Shown: in pieces, positions 33,687-44,849 of the stretch
How the letters are laid out: each line of letters begins with the position of its first letter
Position numbering within the stretch: position 1 is the stretch's first letter
From: Toxorhynchites rutilus septentrionalis
Taxonomy: Eukaryota; Arthropoda; Insecta; Diptera; Culicidae
Assembly (NCBI RefSeq): GCF_029784135.1
Contig: NC_073746.1
Location: forward strand, 250,861,494-250,925,493
DNA: 64,000 nt
Direction of reading: 5' to 3'
Program-made: the position numbers and the translations under genes
The notes under the pieces: model-generated
Database searches by the model: none
What the model was told of the DNA's origin: nothing
Seen by the model: the letters and a program-made list of their open reading frames with translations, nothing else

Positions 33687-34170
33687 ATCACTGTTTTACA
33701 GTGGAACTGTCGTAGTCTTATCCCTAAATTGGATACATTCAAATTTTCAATTCATAACATCAATTGTGATGTGATGATGCTTGGGCCGTGTTGACAGATA
33801 CGAAGGGGTGTTATTGGGGATCAATAAGTACCAATCATATTACCTTCCACCTATTGGAAGGATCGAAGCTTTTGCTTGTCATGCAAACATCAGAGTTAAA
33901 GTCTTCTGTATTGTCAGCTTGTAGCTCTCACGAAACCGTCTGGGGGGAACAGTACGAAAACAATCGTTCATTGCTGATATATGACCTTTGTAACAGCTTA
34001 AATATGACGGTTTTGAATACGGGGGAACCAACACGTGTATCTAAACTTCCTGCTAAACCAAATGCGCTTGACCTTTCGCTTTATTCGAATTCACTATCGT
34101 TAGATTGCAAGTGGAATGTAATTCAGGATCCCAACAGTAGTGATCTCTTGCCAATAAACATTTACATCAC
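33687..34170 (+). pseudogene. LINE apurinic-type endonuclease fragment
   Basis: ITVLQWNCRSLIPKLDTFKF is the start of the endonuclease domain, with the conserved WN/CRS motif. A stop follows after MMLGPC. The later frame (33788-34249) carries SACSSHETVWGEQYENNRSL, NMTVLNTGEPTRVS and LDLSLYSNSLSLDCKW, ending SSDLLPIN, where the normal motif is SDHLPI. Loss of that histidine removes a catalytic residue. The domain nicks target DNA to start reverse transcription; this copy cannot. Confidence 0.75.
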
Positions 34171-34603
34171 TCCAGTGTATATGAAAATATATAAAAATAT
34201 ATTAAGGGGGTTGTTCGGAGATGAAAAATTTCAATTTTATTTTTTATAGATGATTTTAGATTTAGAAAAATCAGTGGAAATTAAAATTGATCACATGGTG
34301 ACATACATTGTAATTTTGGGTAGTTGCCTTAGAAACCACTTTTGTATTTCTAAAATGATACTTAAATCCTCTAATTTAGATGTTTCTACTGTATTTTGTA
34401 AATTTGCTCATCTTCCAAATTGAAGCAACGAAACAACAGAGCCCTTGGCAAGAAAAGTCTGAAAAGACTGTAAATAATCGAGTCCACCCTGTACTTCAAA
34501 TTCAAATTTTAAAAATTTCATTACTTTACAAAATACACCACTTTTCAAAAGCTTGTCTTCGGAAAAACAAAGATTTTTTTAAATGTCTAATACATTTTCC
34601 AGA

Positions 34604-34660
34604 ACTCTTTCTCTCTTTTTTTCTTTCTTTCTTTTTTTCTTTCTCTCTTTTTCTCTGTAT
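34604..34660. repeat. CT-rich microsatellite
   Basis: An imperfect run of CTTT and CTCT units on the plus strand. The ORF running through it (34380-34706) is an artefact of this run. Confidence 0.9.
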
Positions 34661-34755
34661 TTGGCAGCAAGAAGATAAGATAAAAGATATAGCAGCAATT
34701 TCATGAAGAAATATCTACATTGTTTTGATTATACTCGAGTCTCGTATATTTATTT

Positions 34756-35520
34756 TTGACGTAGAACTACGTCTTTCAGGAAGGGTGCCAATCAGAAAAC
34801 AGATGATGTTTCTATGAAATAATGTTTCTATGAAATTTTCACTGTGAACGAATTCTCATGATTTGCATTTTTGAAGAACTTCCTTTTTTCCCAAACATTT
34901 GTTCTGTCGATTTGTGTGCAAACCCTACCCGTATTTCGAATGTTTATAACTCGAACATTTATTAACAGATCGGAAAGATGTTTGCATAATTTTTCATGAG
35001 ATGAACAACTGAATAACTGTAAAATGTCAAGCGTTATCTAAACGCCCTAACTGCCAAGTTTTGATTGGCCCGATTTACGGTTTCCCCAACATAGACTTCA
35101 AAACCGATGTACCTGTGGAAATCCGCTTTGCAAATATAGATGCAAGTCGGGGGTATTTTTTTCCCACTGAGCTGTGTTTCCCTAACGCGGACTTCAAAAT
35201 CAATGTGCCTGGGGGAATCCGCTTTGCAAATACATGCAATTCGGGGGTATTTTTTTGTTGTTGAGTACTTTTGTACTCGCTTGTCGTTGTGCAGACCGGA
35301 ATATATTTCCCTACAACGTACTTTTAAACTGAGCATCCTGGGAAAATTGTCATTTCAGATACTAGAGGTGAATGAACTTTCGCGGTACGAGAACTATGTA
35401 AACATGAACAATTCTTCCGTTCACATATTTTGGTAGTTCTAGACATCATATCAAACGTAAAAGGACGTGCATCAAATTTATTTGTAACGAATAACATAAT
35501 CTATTACAAAAATTTCGATT
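34756..35520. mobile_element. non-autonomous element with about 95-bp repeats, copy 2
   Basis: The head TTGACGTAGAACTACGTC is complete here. Sequence then follows copy 1 (13558-14430): CAGGAAGGGTGCCAATCAGA, CACTGTGAACGAATTCTCAT, then units with GGGGGTATTTTTTTCCCAC at 35150 and about 94 bp on. The right end found in copy 1 is missing; similarity stops near ATTACAAAAATTTCGAT. ORFs on both strands across the units are repeat artefacts. Confidence 0.7.
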
Positions 35521-36880
35521 TCAGGAAAAAAATATCATTGTGCACCTCAAATATTAACTTTTAGACGAGAAGTTTAGAAATATTTGTTTTTGGAGATTTT
35601 CGGACGTCGAGACCTAGGAGACCATAGTTACTTATCATTTTTAGAAAGCTGAGACTTTTTCTACATAAAATATCAGAATCTAATGAACACTTATGTTTTC
35701 GTTTTTGTGATATTTATTTTTTTCCATTTTTAGACTGATTTATAAATTTCAAACCGCTTCACAAAAAAAAAGTTTTTATGTTTTTATAGATGTCGAGATC
35801 AATGCGACCCTTGCTTTTTATTATAATATTTTTTTAAGATGACTTTTTTTACATAACATATAAAAAAACGGAAAGTTCCATGCCCAATCTTTTTGCTGGG
35901 GGTGGCTAATACTCCGTTGATTTCTGTTAAGCGACGTGCCTGTTTAGTGGACGCCTCTTCGATTTTATTGAATTTTAATACTTATGATGGAAGCTACACA
36001 AAGTCATAATTCTCATTATAACCAATTTCAATTACGACTGATTTTTAAAAGGGCGTATTCAAAATCATCAAATATTTTTTTTAAATATCCAAATGTTAAA
36101 ATATGATGTTTGACAAAGTTGTTGGAAAACAATAATAAAAATAACATTTTAAATGCAGATTATATGACATATTCTCTAGATATATCCAACTTAATACAGT
36201 GTTTCGCCTCTACATAATTGGAAAATCCGCATTAGAGGCGATTGTGACCTATAATTGGACACATAAACAAATACAACACAAACGAAAAAAACAATGTGAA
36301 AAACAAGTTAAAACAGGAAAATCGTTGAAAATGTAACAAACAATCATTAGCACAGTGTGTAAAATACATAATCTAGTAAAATGAACTCAACTTTCAGAGA
36401 CTTTGATGAAGAATTCCACTTTTTGAATAAAAACAATAGTCAATAGTAATTAAGTAGATGACATGATTTAAGTGTAAAAAATTTGGTTGTAACACCATAA
36501 ATTATTGGGAAATGGTTGAAAACACTCCTAAAAATGTATCGTGTTGTGAAACTCTCGCAAAAATATATTTACAAAAATGTCCAATTATAGATTAAATGTC
36601 CAATTGTTCGTGTCACATTACAGGCCTGTCAAATTAATGATTTTGAATATGCCTTTTTTGAAAATAAGTCGTGATTTGAATATGATTAAATTGATTTTTG
36701 AGTAGCTTCCGTCAGAGATTTTGGGTAGCTTCCGTCATAAGTAGCAAGTTTTGAAAAAAAAAAACGGAGAGGGTCGGGTCAGCGAATTGCTCTTCATTTA
36801 TCTTTATTATTTTTTATTCCTACCCAATTGTGCGAAGCTAGAATTGCTCGCATAGTTATTGTTGCTGTTCTACTTCCTTG
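35521..36880. other. no gene; dispersed-repeat fragment at 36.0-36.1 kb
   Basis: AT-rich. The stretch at about 36000-36130 is the inverse of 8085-8210. AGCTTCCGTC with nearby TTTTG repeats at 36704, 36725 and 35990 suggests a small internal repeat. A CAGTGTTTCGCCTC motif near 36197 could be a transposon end, without a partner. Confidence 0.45.
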
Positions 36881-37640
36881 TTTTGATTCGTTTGTAACGT
36901 AGTGTTAATCCCACAAACTGACAGCATGTGACTAGCGCCATCTCAACGTCGACGGGGAAGTTCCATAAGTTCGTTTTTGAGTCATTCCAATCTCCACTCA
37001 ATCCTCCCTGCGATGTTTACGTTGAACGGAAATGCGAATCTACGGAACAAAAAAATAAAGAGGAGGACAATGAAGTAGGAAAGGGAGAAAAAGTTTGGAG
37101 AAAACGAGAAAAGGAGAGGTCGAAAAGAAAGATTAAAAAGCCAAGGACTTTTGTGGAGAGCGCCAAAGCCATGAAGGGTGAGAAATTGAAGCGCGTGACG
37201 GAAGTAAAATGAGGTGGCCGCGTAGAAAAAAACGAAGGTCCGGGTCCGTGTGTCCGGGGTATCCGTGCGTGTGATAGTGTTACCCGAGTGAGTTGTGGGA
37301 AAGTTTCCCACCCGACCAGGAGGACCGAGCTCAAGGACGCAGTGTCAGTTTCCTCGAGTTTCCTTCAACTCGAAGCCGCAACATCCGGTGACTGGCAGTC
37401 TCTACCAGAGTGGCGTGAGTAACCCTCATTCAGAAGTGAGTCCTCAAAAGCGCTATACCCGCGAAATGTCGTCCTTCCCCCCTTCTGAGTTGCCTTATTG
37501 TGGGTTGGAACGCCCCTGTGCAATGAACCCGCATGGAAGAGGGTGTTTGAGACCCGTGAACAGTCCGCCCTGCAGGTCTCTAGCTGGACCTCTGTCTAGT
37601 AACAGCCTTCCTCGGCGTTAGTGGCTTGTCACGGTCAGGG
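36881..37640. other. GC-richer block with a Lys/Glu-rich ORF
   Basis: The plus-strand frame 36928-37212 (94 codons) is rich in Lys and Glu (KREKERSKRKIKKPRTF), and a second plus frame (37295-37621, 108 codons) is Pro- and Ser-rich. Neither has a recognised domain, and minus-strand frames overlap both. The block carries the densest G and C of the middle of the window. It could be a host exon or 5' UTR, or part of an old retroelement leader; I cannot decide. Confidence 0.35.
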
Positions 37641-38676
37641 AATGTTCGTTACACGTTTAAGTTGTATACTGAAAACAATCGCTCAACGGTTGCTGAGGAA
37701 TGAGTCAGAATCAATAATGTTGTAATAATATTTCCAATTTGGCAAAATAAATGTCATACCTTTTTGGGATGGAATTTTACCTCAAAAAGAAAGAAGCATC
37801 TTGGCGTTCGTTTACACTGAATTTAGTAAAATTCGGATCTCCCTAAATTTATTATCGATTTCCTGAATGATATGATCGCAAATATTTGGAAGATTTTGTA
37901 GGAGGAGAACAATTGACGTATGCCTCCTTTCAATGACAATAGTTGAATCAATTATCGCCATGTTGATGGTTAATGGTTCATTGAAAATTAAAAACGTTTT
38001 AGAATTTGATTGCATAGTGTAATGTAAAATTTATCGAATGGTCATGAAATTAGCTACGGCGTTGAATGAAATTTTACATATTGGCAAATATTCATTGAAC
38101 AACATTTCGATAGCAGCGCTCACATAAACATTTCCCAAACTGGCATAATTTTGCTGATCGAACTGTATATCAATAAAAGGGAGGCAAATTAGCGAGGAAA
38201 CATCATACCATACTTCTGTGTGCTTATACTATATAGACAGATAGATAAAGATATAGAAAGACAATAAAAATCATACAAATCTTCGATTTGAATAAAGCGG
38301 AGTAGAAACCTCACAAATGGAAGAAAAGAATATAATTTTGGGGAGTAAAATACTCGAAAATGCCTAAAAAATAAACTTTAGATTTTTTGGCTTTGGCTTC
38401 GCTGGCATGTTCAAAAAATCTGGCAATATACAGAAAAAAACTGAGAGGATGGCAACTCTTCTCCTGACGTTCTTCCGTTGGAATGGTGGTCCGAGTGATG
38501 AACCAGCCAAAAGACTGAAAGTAACTATAATACAGCAAAAAAAAAATTTCTCCATCGTTCCTGAAAATAGTTGATACTTGAAAAAATCACAAAAAGTTGT
38601 TTTTTTTTTTAATTTCTCCATCCTGGATCTACGATCAAAATTTCAATTATAAAGTTTTCACGTTTTTCACAGTATA
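37641..38676. other. no gene recognised
   Basis: AT-rich, with a GATA-like simple tract near 38234-38262. Frames at minus 38311-38538 and 38364-38621 overlap and lack motifs. Confidence 0.45.
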
Positions 38677-38808
38677 TTAGGCTGTCAAAAAAGTCCTGCG
38701 GTATTTTTTTTTGAATTTTCATTTGTTCATAAAATTAGTTACAATCATCTGTTTTAAGTCAAATATGCGCCGTTTTGTTCGATGACTTGTTCCCAACGAG
38801 ATGCCAAC

Positions 38809-39200
38809 AGGTGAACCGAATTGAGCGAATTCAACGAAACTTTCTTCGATATGCGCTTCGCTTGCTACCGTGGAATGATTCTGTTCGGCTGCCACCGTAC
38901 GAGCAACGTTGTGCTCTGATACAACTTCAGAGCTTGGCGAGTAGACGGATTCTATTGCAGCGGCTGTTTGTTTTCGATATCTTCAACGACAACGTGGACT
39001 GCTCGATACTGTTGGGAAACATTAACATCAATATTCCGGCCAGAACAACTCGGCGTGCAGCTTTCCTCCGTCTACCAATGCATCGTACTATCTTTGGACA
39101 GAACAACCCGTTTGATGTATGTTGTTGCCGTTTTAATGAAGTGTTTAGTAATTTTGATTTTACCGTTTCCAAGAACGTATTTAAAAATAGAATAAGCTAA
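38809..39200 (+). pseudogene. C-terminal part of a LINE ORF2 (post-RT region)
   Basis: The plus-strand frame reads VNRIERIQRNFLRYALRLLP, then LPPYEQRCALIQLQSLASRR, and ends after KNVFKNRIS at a normal stop about 60 bp before the tail. The R-IE-IQ-FLR..R.LPW and Y..RC motifs are typical of the region after the reverse transcriptase in jockey/CR1-like LINEs. The RT itself is missing, so it is a dead-on-arrival fragment. The ATG at 38775 belongs to mariner sequence, not to this gene. Confidence 0.8.
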
Positions 39201-39230
39201 TCTGTCTGTACGATCAATTTCGAAGACTAG

Positions 39231-39260
<30 letters not shown>
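38809..39260 (+). mobile_element. 5'-truncated LINE inserted in mariner
   Basis: The insert starts AGGTGAACCGAATTGAGCG and ends in a (TAAA)n tail. Mariner sequence resumes exactly: GCCAAC on the left joins TTCATAATACCC on the right. AAC occurs on both sides (38806-38808, 39261-39263), a 3-bp overlap or target duplication. Orientation is opposite to the transposase gene. A (TAAA)n tail differs from the poly(A) tail of the LINE at 16809, so this is another family. Confidence 0.9.
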
Positions 39261-39261
<1 letters not shown>

Positions 39262-40464
39262 ACTTCATAATACCCCTGTAATAGAAGCTCGCTTCCTTAT
39301 TGGCAAAAAACTCGGATAGCCAATTTTCACAGGCCTCTTTTGTGGCTAACTTCTGACTACCTAGCTCGTTCGCCATGGACAAAAACAGGTGGTAGTCACT
39401 TGGTGCAAGGTCCGGACTATACGGCGGATGCATAAGAAACTCCCATCCGAGCTCCCGGAGCTTCTGGCGCGTCACCAAAGAAGTGTGTGGCCTGGCGTTG
39501 TCCTGATGGAAGACAATGCGGCCTCTGTTTATCAAAGATGGCCTCTTCTTCATGAGTGCTACCTTCAAGCGGTCCAGTTGTTGGCAGTACAGGTCCGAAT
39601 TGAGCGTTTGGCCATAGGGAAGCAGCTCATAATAGATTATTCCTTGACAATCCCACCAAACACACAGCAGAACCTTCCTGGCCATTAATGAGGGCTTGGC
39701 CACCGTCTGAGCAGCTTCAGCGGGCTTCGACCACGATCGTTTACGCTTCACGTTGTCGTAAGTGACCCACTTTTCATCGCCAGTCACCATCCGCTTCAGA
39801 AACGGGTCGATTTTGTTGCGATTCAGCAGCGATTCACATGCGTCGATACGGTCAAAGATGTTTTTTTGCGTCAACGTGTGTGGCATCCATACATCGAGCT
39901 TCTTTGTGAATCCAAGCTTCTTCAAATGGTTAATAACGGTTTGATGACTTATCCCCAGCTCTTGGCCGATGCTACGGCTGCTACTATGCGGTTTTTCTCG
40001 CTAATTCAGCGATTTTGTCGCAATTTTCGACGACAGGCCTTCCGGAGCGTGACGCATCTTCGACGACCTCTACACCAGAACGAAAACGTTGAAACCATCG
40101 TTGTGCGGTGGAAATGGAAACTGTATCGGGTCCATAAACTGCACAAGTTTTATTGGCAGCTTGAGATGCATTTTTGCCTTTGTCATAGTAGTACTGTAAA
40201 ATATGTCGGATTTTCTCTTTATTTTGCTCCATATTTGCGACACTATAACTCACGAACGACTTAACCAAACAAAACACTGTCAAGAACTATATTATAGCGC
40301 GCAGAAATACCTTTTCAACAAGCTATAGTATGATTCGATACAATGAATACAACTAGGACTACGCGCTTACAACGACACCTCGAGGAAATACCGCAGGACT
40401 TTTTTGACAGCCTAATATTTGTTTTCGTAAAGCCTTTTTTCTCACTCCAACTCGTACTAGACAA

Positions 40465-41791
40465 TCTATATGTATAAAAATGGATTTCTGTCTATCTGTC
40501 TGATTCTTATGGACTCGGAAACTACTGAACCGATCGACATGAAAATTGGTATGTAGGAGTTTTTGGGGTCGGGGAAGGTTTTCGTGATAGTTTGAGACTC
40601 CTCCCTCCTCTCTAAGGGGGGGCTGCCATGCAAATGAAACACAAATGTCTACATTTCTCGAGAATTAATCATGCAAATGAAACGAAATTTGGCATGTGAA
40701 GGCTTTAGGGTGCAATAAATGATTCTATGGTGGTTTGACACTCCACTCCTCTCTCTACAGGGGGGCTGCCATACAAATGAAACACAATTTTCTGCATTAC
40801 TCGAGAATTAATCAAGCAAACGAAACTAAATTTGGCATGTGAAGGTTTTAAGGTGCAATAAATGTTTTTACGGTGGTTGGATACTCCTCCTTCCTCTCTC
40901 AGAGGGGGCTGCCGTACAAATGAAACACAAATTTCTGTATTACTCGAGAATTAATCAAGCAAATGAAACCAAATTAGGCATATGGAGGTTTTATGGTGCA
41001 ATAAATGTTTCTATGGTGGTTAGACACTCCACCCCACTCTCTAAAGGGGGACTGCCATGCAAAAGAAACACAAGTTTCTGCATTACTCGAGAATTAATCA
41101 AGCAAACGAAACCAAATTTAGCATGTGAAGGTGATATGGTACAATAAATGTTTCTACGGTGGTTGGATACTCCTCCTTCCTCTCTTAGAGGGGGCTGCCG
41201 TACCAATGAAATACAAATTTCTGCATCACTCGAGAATTAATCAAGCAAACGAAACCAAATTAGGTATATGGAGGTTTTGGGGCGCAATAAATGTTTTCAC
41301 GGTGGTTCAACACTCCTCCTCTCTTTCTTAGGGTGGGCTGTCACACAAACGAAAAAAAAAAATTCTGCATAACTCTAAAACTAATCAAGCAAATGGAGCC
41401 AAAGTTGGCATGTGAAGATATTAGGGGACACGAAACGTTTCTGTGGTGAATAGACACTCCTCCCTCCTCTCTAAGAGGAAAAGAGGGGAGGGGTCTGTTT
41501 TTATTCTATCATATTTTCTATATCAAACATTTATTCCATGTAACGGAGAAATGAAATCTTGAACGAGAATTGTATCTGAAAATAATCTGATATTATAATG
41601 ATGAGTTTTGATAGAAGTACTAGCAATTTTATAGGAAAAGGTAAATTCAACGGGGCCGATTAAAAGATCAATCAATGAAGAGTTGTGCTATTGGATTCAT
41701 GAACTTGCGCTTAGTAAGAAAACGAGAAAGTTTGAAGGTATTGATAACAAAAACAAACTTTGGGCGGGACGAAGTTTGCCAGGTCAGCTAG
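40465..41791 (+). mobile_element. non-autonomous Helitron, complete ends
   Basis: It begins TCTATATGTATAAAAATGG directly after an A (40464) and ends GGTCAGCTAG directly before a T (41792), so it fits the Helitron rule: 5' TC, 3' CTRR, insertion between A and T. The first 130 bp contain CTGTCTATCTGTCTGATTC and GGACTCGGAAACTACTGAAC. The end GGGCGGGACGAAGTTTGCC is shared with the copy ending at 60405. No Rep/helicase gene is present; six 143-bp units fill the middle. Frames reading through the units are artefacts. Confidence 0.9.
40691..41470. repeat. 143-bp minisatellite inside the Helitron
   Basis: GGCATGTGAAGG or a close variant recurs at 40691, 40834, 40977, 41120, 41263 and 41407, a period of 143-144 bp. 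Each unit has CTCGAGAATTAATCAAGCAA and GGGGGCTGCC. The same unit fills the Helitron copy at 58927-59750. Confidence 0.95.
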
Positions 41792-43390
41792 TCTTTCTAT
41801 ACAACTAATAGCTACCGAACTATATTTTTTGTAAAGAATGCTCATGCTTAAATACATACGTCATTGTAAAAAATTGCCTTTGCGTAGAAAAATATAGTTC
41901 CAATCGTGATTACTATTCAGTTTTCTAAAGAAAAAGCACGTGCGACGTTTTATCCAAATCATGGTTGCACAAATTTTCCCATCGAAAATCATCCATTGGA
42001 GGAAATTGACTATCCTAATAGCTACTGTTCGACCTCGATCCGTTCGAGTACATCCCAGGGAGTCGAAGAAACGTTCGGTCTCCCGCAGAACCCATACAAA
42101 TGCCCAACCCGGTCATAATAATTCGCACAATTACCCTCGGGATCAGCCAAGTTGGACGTCAGTCTTAACAAGAAGCCACAGCCATAAATCCCACACTAGT
42201 TTCCCTTCTTTTCGCCGGAAAGCCTCGCACTCAATTAAACCACACTCTGTTTCCCATCAGAGCGAAGCAAACCCCTACCGGACCCCAGCCATGCCGCATT
42301 CGCAGTTTGTGTGTTTGACAATTCAGCCCAGAAGCGATGACCAAGGGATCCGAGAGCCGTTCATTTTTTCCCATATTTCACGTCAATCAAAGCTAGAGTG
42401 GTGTACCGTTGCATGGAGTCCTCCTCCTCCTCATTGGCTGCCTGTGTTCCCCCTCTTTCGTTTTCGTGACACACACCCGGAGAGGTTCATTCCGTGGAAC
42501 CGCGCCGAGAACCAATCAACCGGACCGATCTTGCGCAGCGGCAGCGTAAACTGCATATAAACAATTCATAATAACAGCCAATCTCTGCTGCATTGCCAAG
42601 ATGCGGGGATATCTGCTCGCAAAAGGAGACGTACGAGAGTTGCAGCAGGACCGCGGTGAGGCCGCGGCAGCAGAAGTCAAGGAACCGCCTCATCGTGGCA
42701 CAGTTAGGCGTTTTGCTTTCTTCCAGCTGCATACACACATCAATCAAACGAGAAAACTTCAGCACCAGCAACAGCAAAAGCAGCAGCAGCAGCAGTAGTT
42801 CTTCTGGCCGCACTCACAGTACCGGACGGACAGATTGACGAACGGACGATCGGTCAACGGCAAAGTCGGCTGTAATAATGCGAAACTAATGCCCGGACGA
42901 TATCGGACGAGGGGTGCACCAACTATAAGGTCGGTCAAAATTTCTCGTTGGCTTTTGCAACATTGTAGTGCGTAGAAAATAAATGCAATTACAATTTCGA
43001 GAGAAAACTATGAGTTCCTGAAACCACATATCTAGGACACGATCAAAGCGCCCCTCAGGTAATTACTTTCTTCCTCCAGATTGCAGCGAGATGGTATAAT
43101 GCATACTGCACACCACTCGTGCACACAGGAACTGGTATTCAGTAGCAGCGAGTCAAAACACGCGTTGAATGCAATTCCAACGATGGAACGATTTTATTCA
43201 GTTGCAGTTTTGTCGCCCCGGAATGTGTTTTTGTAATTCACTCAAAAACTTCTTCGCCTATGCAAATAATTTTCCGAGATATTGTCCAAGATATACCTAT
43301 GTGCAGGAAAAGGCAACGGTAACGTGTCGTGATTACGAAACACACAAATGAGCGCTGATGGCATTTACGATTGAATCGTAGAAACCGAAG
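41792..43390. other. GC-richer block, possible promoter or first-exon region
   Basis: From about 41940 to 42960 the sequence is transposon-free. The 206-codon plus frame (41940-42560) is Ser-, His- and Pro-rich without a domain. CATATAAA at 42554-42561 is a TATA-like motif; downstream lies a CAG-rich tract (42759-42797) of the kind often found in insect 5' UTRs. A CCCCTCAG|GTAATT donor-like site occurs near 43052. These are suggestive only; there is no convincing ORF. Confidence 0.35.
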
Positions 43391-44180
43391 CAAAACTTTG
43401 GTTTTATCGATCAGCAAAAACCTTCCCAGAAGACCGAATTCACCCTACTGCAAATCACACACCATTTTCAATCGGATTAGCTGCACATGAAAGGAAGCAA
43501 TATGTGTTTGTGTAACATGAGATGTGAAACCTTCCCCAAAAAAAAGTGGGAAGCCTTGGCATACGCGACTGCAATTCCTCTTTGGATCCGAAATGCCGAA
43601 AAAGATTAATGCTAATCCTCGAGGGAGGGAGACGCCGCCAGCGAGACAACATGGATCCCTTCTGCTAAATGGGGAGTCTTTTAAAATGGATTTTCTAAAT
43701 GAGAAGTCATTATTTAATTTATGTTCTCGAGTGACTCTCGGCCAAACCAGGGCACGCACCGAACCAAATTGATACTTTGGCAGTAATTTATAGCTACCTT
43801 TCGGCAGAACCCTTCTCGATTGCCGTCGTGTTTTAGTTTTTTGTTTTCGAGTGCTTGTGGTCGCCGGAAGCATCCGAGGTGCAACGAATCTTTTCGGGTA
43901 ATTACGGACGATGATTCGGTCCAAAATGAGTCCTTGAAACGACGCAAAAAACAAGCCAAAACGCGTGCATAAATAGATTTTAAATTGGAGGGAACACAAA
44001 ATACACGGCAGCGCGCAGCCCTGAGCTGGCGGCGAGTATAATCGGATGCATTTTTAGAGCATTTGGAATTGCTTTGTTATATTTGGAGCATCATTGGCGC
44101 TGGCATTACGTCGATCGTCAAGGTACGGGGTTCAGTGTCTTACGCTGGGTTTGAAATGGCTCAACGCTAAGGCGATTTCA
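43391..44180. other. GC-richer block with minus-strand ORF, no recognised gene
   Basis: A 184-codon minus frame (43445-43999) and three overlapping frames are open, none with a domain I know. The block seems free of repeats. It could hold host regulatory DNA. Confidence 0.35.
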
Positions 44181-44740
44181 GCGAGGGCTGAGTGGTGTTT
44201 GGGAGGAGCTCTCGAAGGGCAAAGATTTTAGCAGCTCTGAGTCTGCCAAGAGCTAATGACGATGCACATGTCCTTACAATAACAAATTATATGCATTCCT
44301 ACTCGATCAATAAGTATAGAAAGAATGATTTGAGTATAAAGGGAGTCATTGAAATGAAATCTAATGAACAATCTGCAACAATAGGAAGTTTGGGATGGAG
44401 AAGAGCAACAAACTGCAGTTTCGCACTGGATGTCTTCTCTTACCCAATCACCGAGACACCAATCCTGCTTCATATTCAGTAAGGACTACATTGGAATGAT
44501 AAATGAGATTTGATCTCAATTTCAAATGTGACAAGACCTTAAACGGCTTCTCGATTCCTCAAGACTGTTGAATTGTGTTGCTGAAAGTACTCAATTTCTG
44601 ATCTGACTTCTGCTGTCGAGACATCTGGTATTGATTCCAGAACCCCTCCGGCTCATATCCATCGTATCACCGCGTCAAAGTCTAGAAGTGTTCGTGCTTA
44701 TGCTTGTGTGTTTATGTCTCTTCGTCTGAGTGATTGCATT
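44181..44740. other. no gene recognised
   Basis: Unremarkable mixed-composition sequence; frames plus 44192-44482 and minus 44228-44473 are complementary and without motifs. Confidence 0.4.
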
Positions 44741-44849
44741 GTTATTTCTATACGAACGGTTTTTTTTTGTTTTCGTGAACATTCTTCTTCGTCTTCAACT
44801 TTTTTAGAATGTACAAAAAATTTTCGATTTTTTTTTTAATTTCTCGACC

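Larger units (their letters stand above)
31530..34180 (+). mobile_element. degraded LINE: 5' UTR, ORF1 and endonuclease, no reverse transcriptase
   Basis: In order on the plus strand: a possible 5' UTR (about 31530-31990), an ORF1 remnant (31997-32860), about 800 bp of unrelated AT-rich sequence, and an apurinic-type endonuclease remnant (33687-34170). The RT and RNase H parts are missing. It may be the 5' half of the same family as the LINEs at 16809 and 26660, though no overlap exists to prove it. Confidence 0.65.
38754..40283 (-). pseudogene. mariner transposase, frameshifted and split by a LINE
   Basis: The N-terminal frame runs 40283-39984, with its likely Met at MEQNKEKIRHILQYYYDKGK and a helix-turn-helix ending RWFQRFRSG. 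A small indel near 39985-39995 shifts the frame; it resumes as HSSSRSIGQELGISHQTVIN and continues from 39925. The catalytic triad of a DD34D enzyme is present: TGDEKW, HQDNARPH and, 34 residues on, the D of APSDYHLF, with the linker motifs WMPHTL and YSPDL. After RGIMK the gene is cut by the LINE; its last codons (LASRWEQVIEQNGAYLT, stop) lie beyond the insert at 38807-38754. Without the frameshift and the insert it would look intact, so inactivation seems recent. The enzyme family moves mariner by cut and paste into TA. Confidence 0.93.
38677..40415 (-). mobile_element. irritans-type mariner transposon, interrupted by a LINE
   Basis: Terminal inverted repeats TTAGGCTGTCAAAAAAGTCC (38677 onward) and its complement (ending 40415) match for about 30 bp, with TA at 38675-38676 and 40416-40417. 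Total length is 1739 bp. Removing the 452-bp LINE insert and one AAC leaves 1284 bp, the usual size of a complete mariner. The transposase gene reads on the minus strand. Confidence 0.95.

Noticed and set aside
39389..40264. Plus-strand ORFs across the mariner
   Set aside because: They are antisense to the transposase gene and show no homology of their own.
41940..42560. 206-codon plus-strand ORF as a protein-coding gene
   Set aside because: No domain, no splice context, Ser/His/Pro-rich composition and openness of other frames; likely chance in a less AT-rich block.
43040..43085. 23-nt intron between CCTCAG|GTAATT and CCTCCAG
   Set aside because: Too short to be spliced; at most one of the two sites could be used with another partner.
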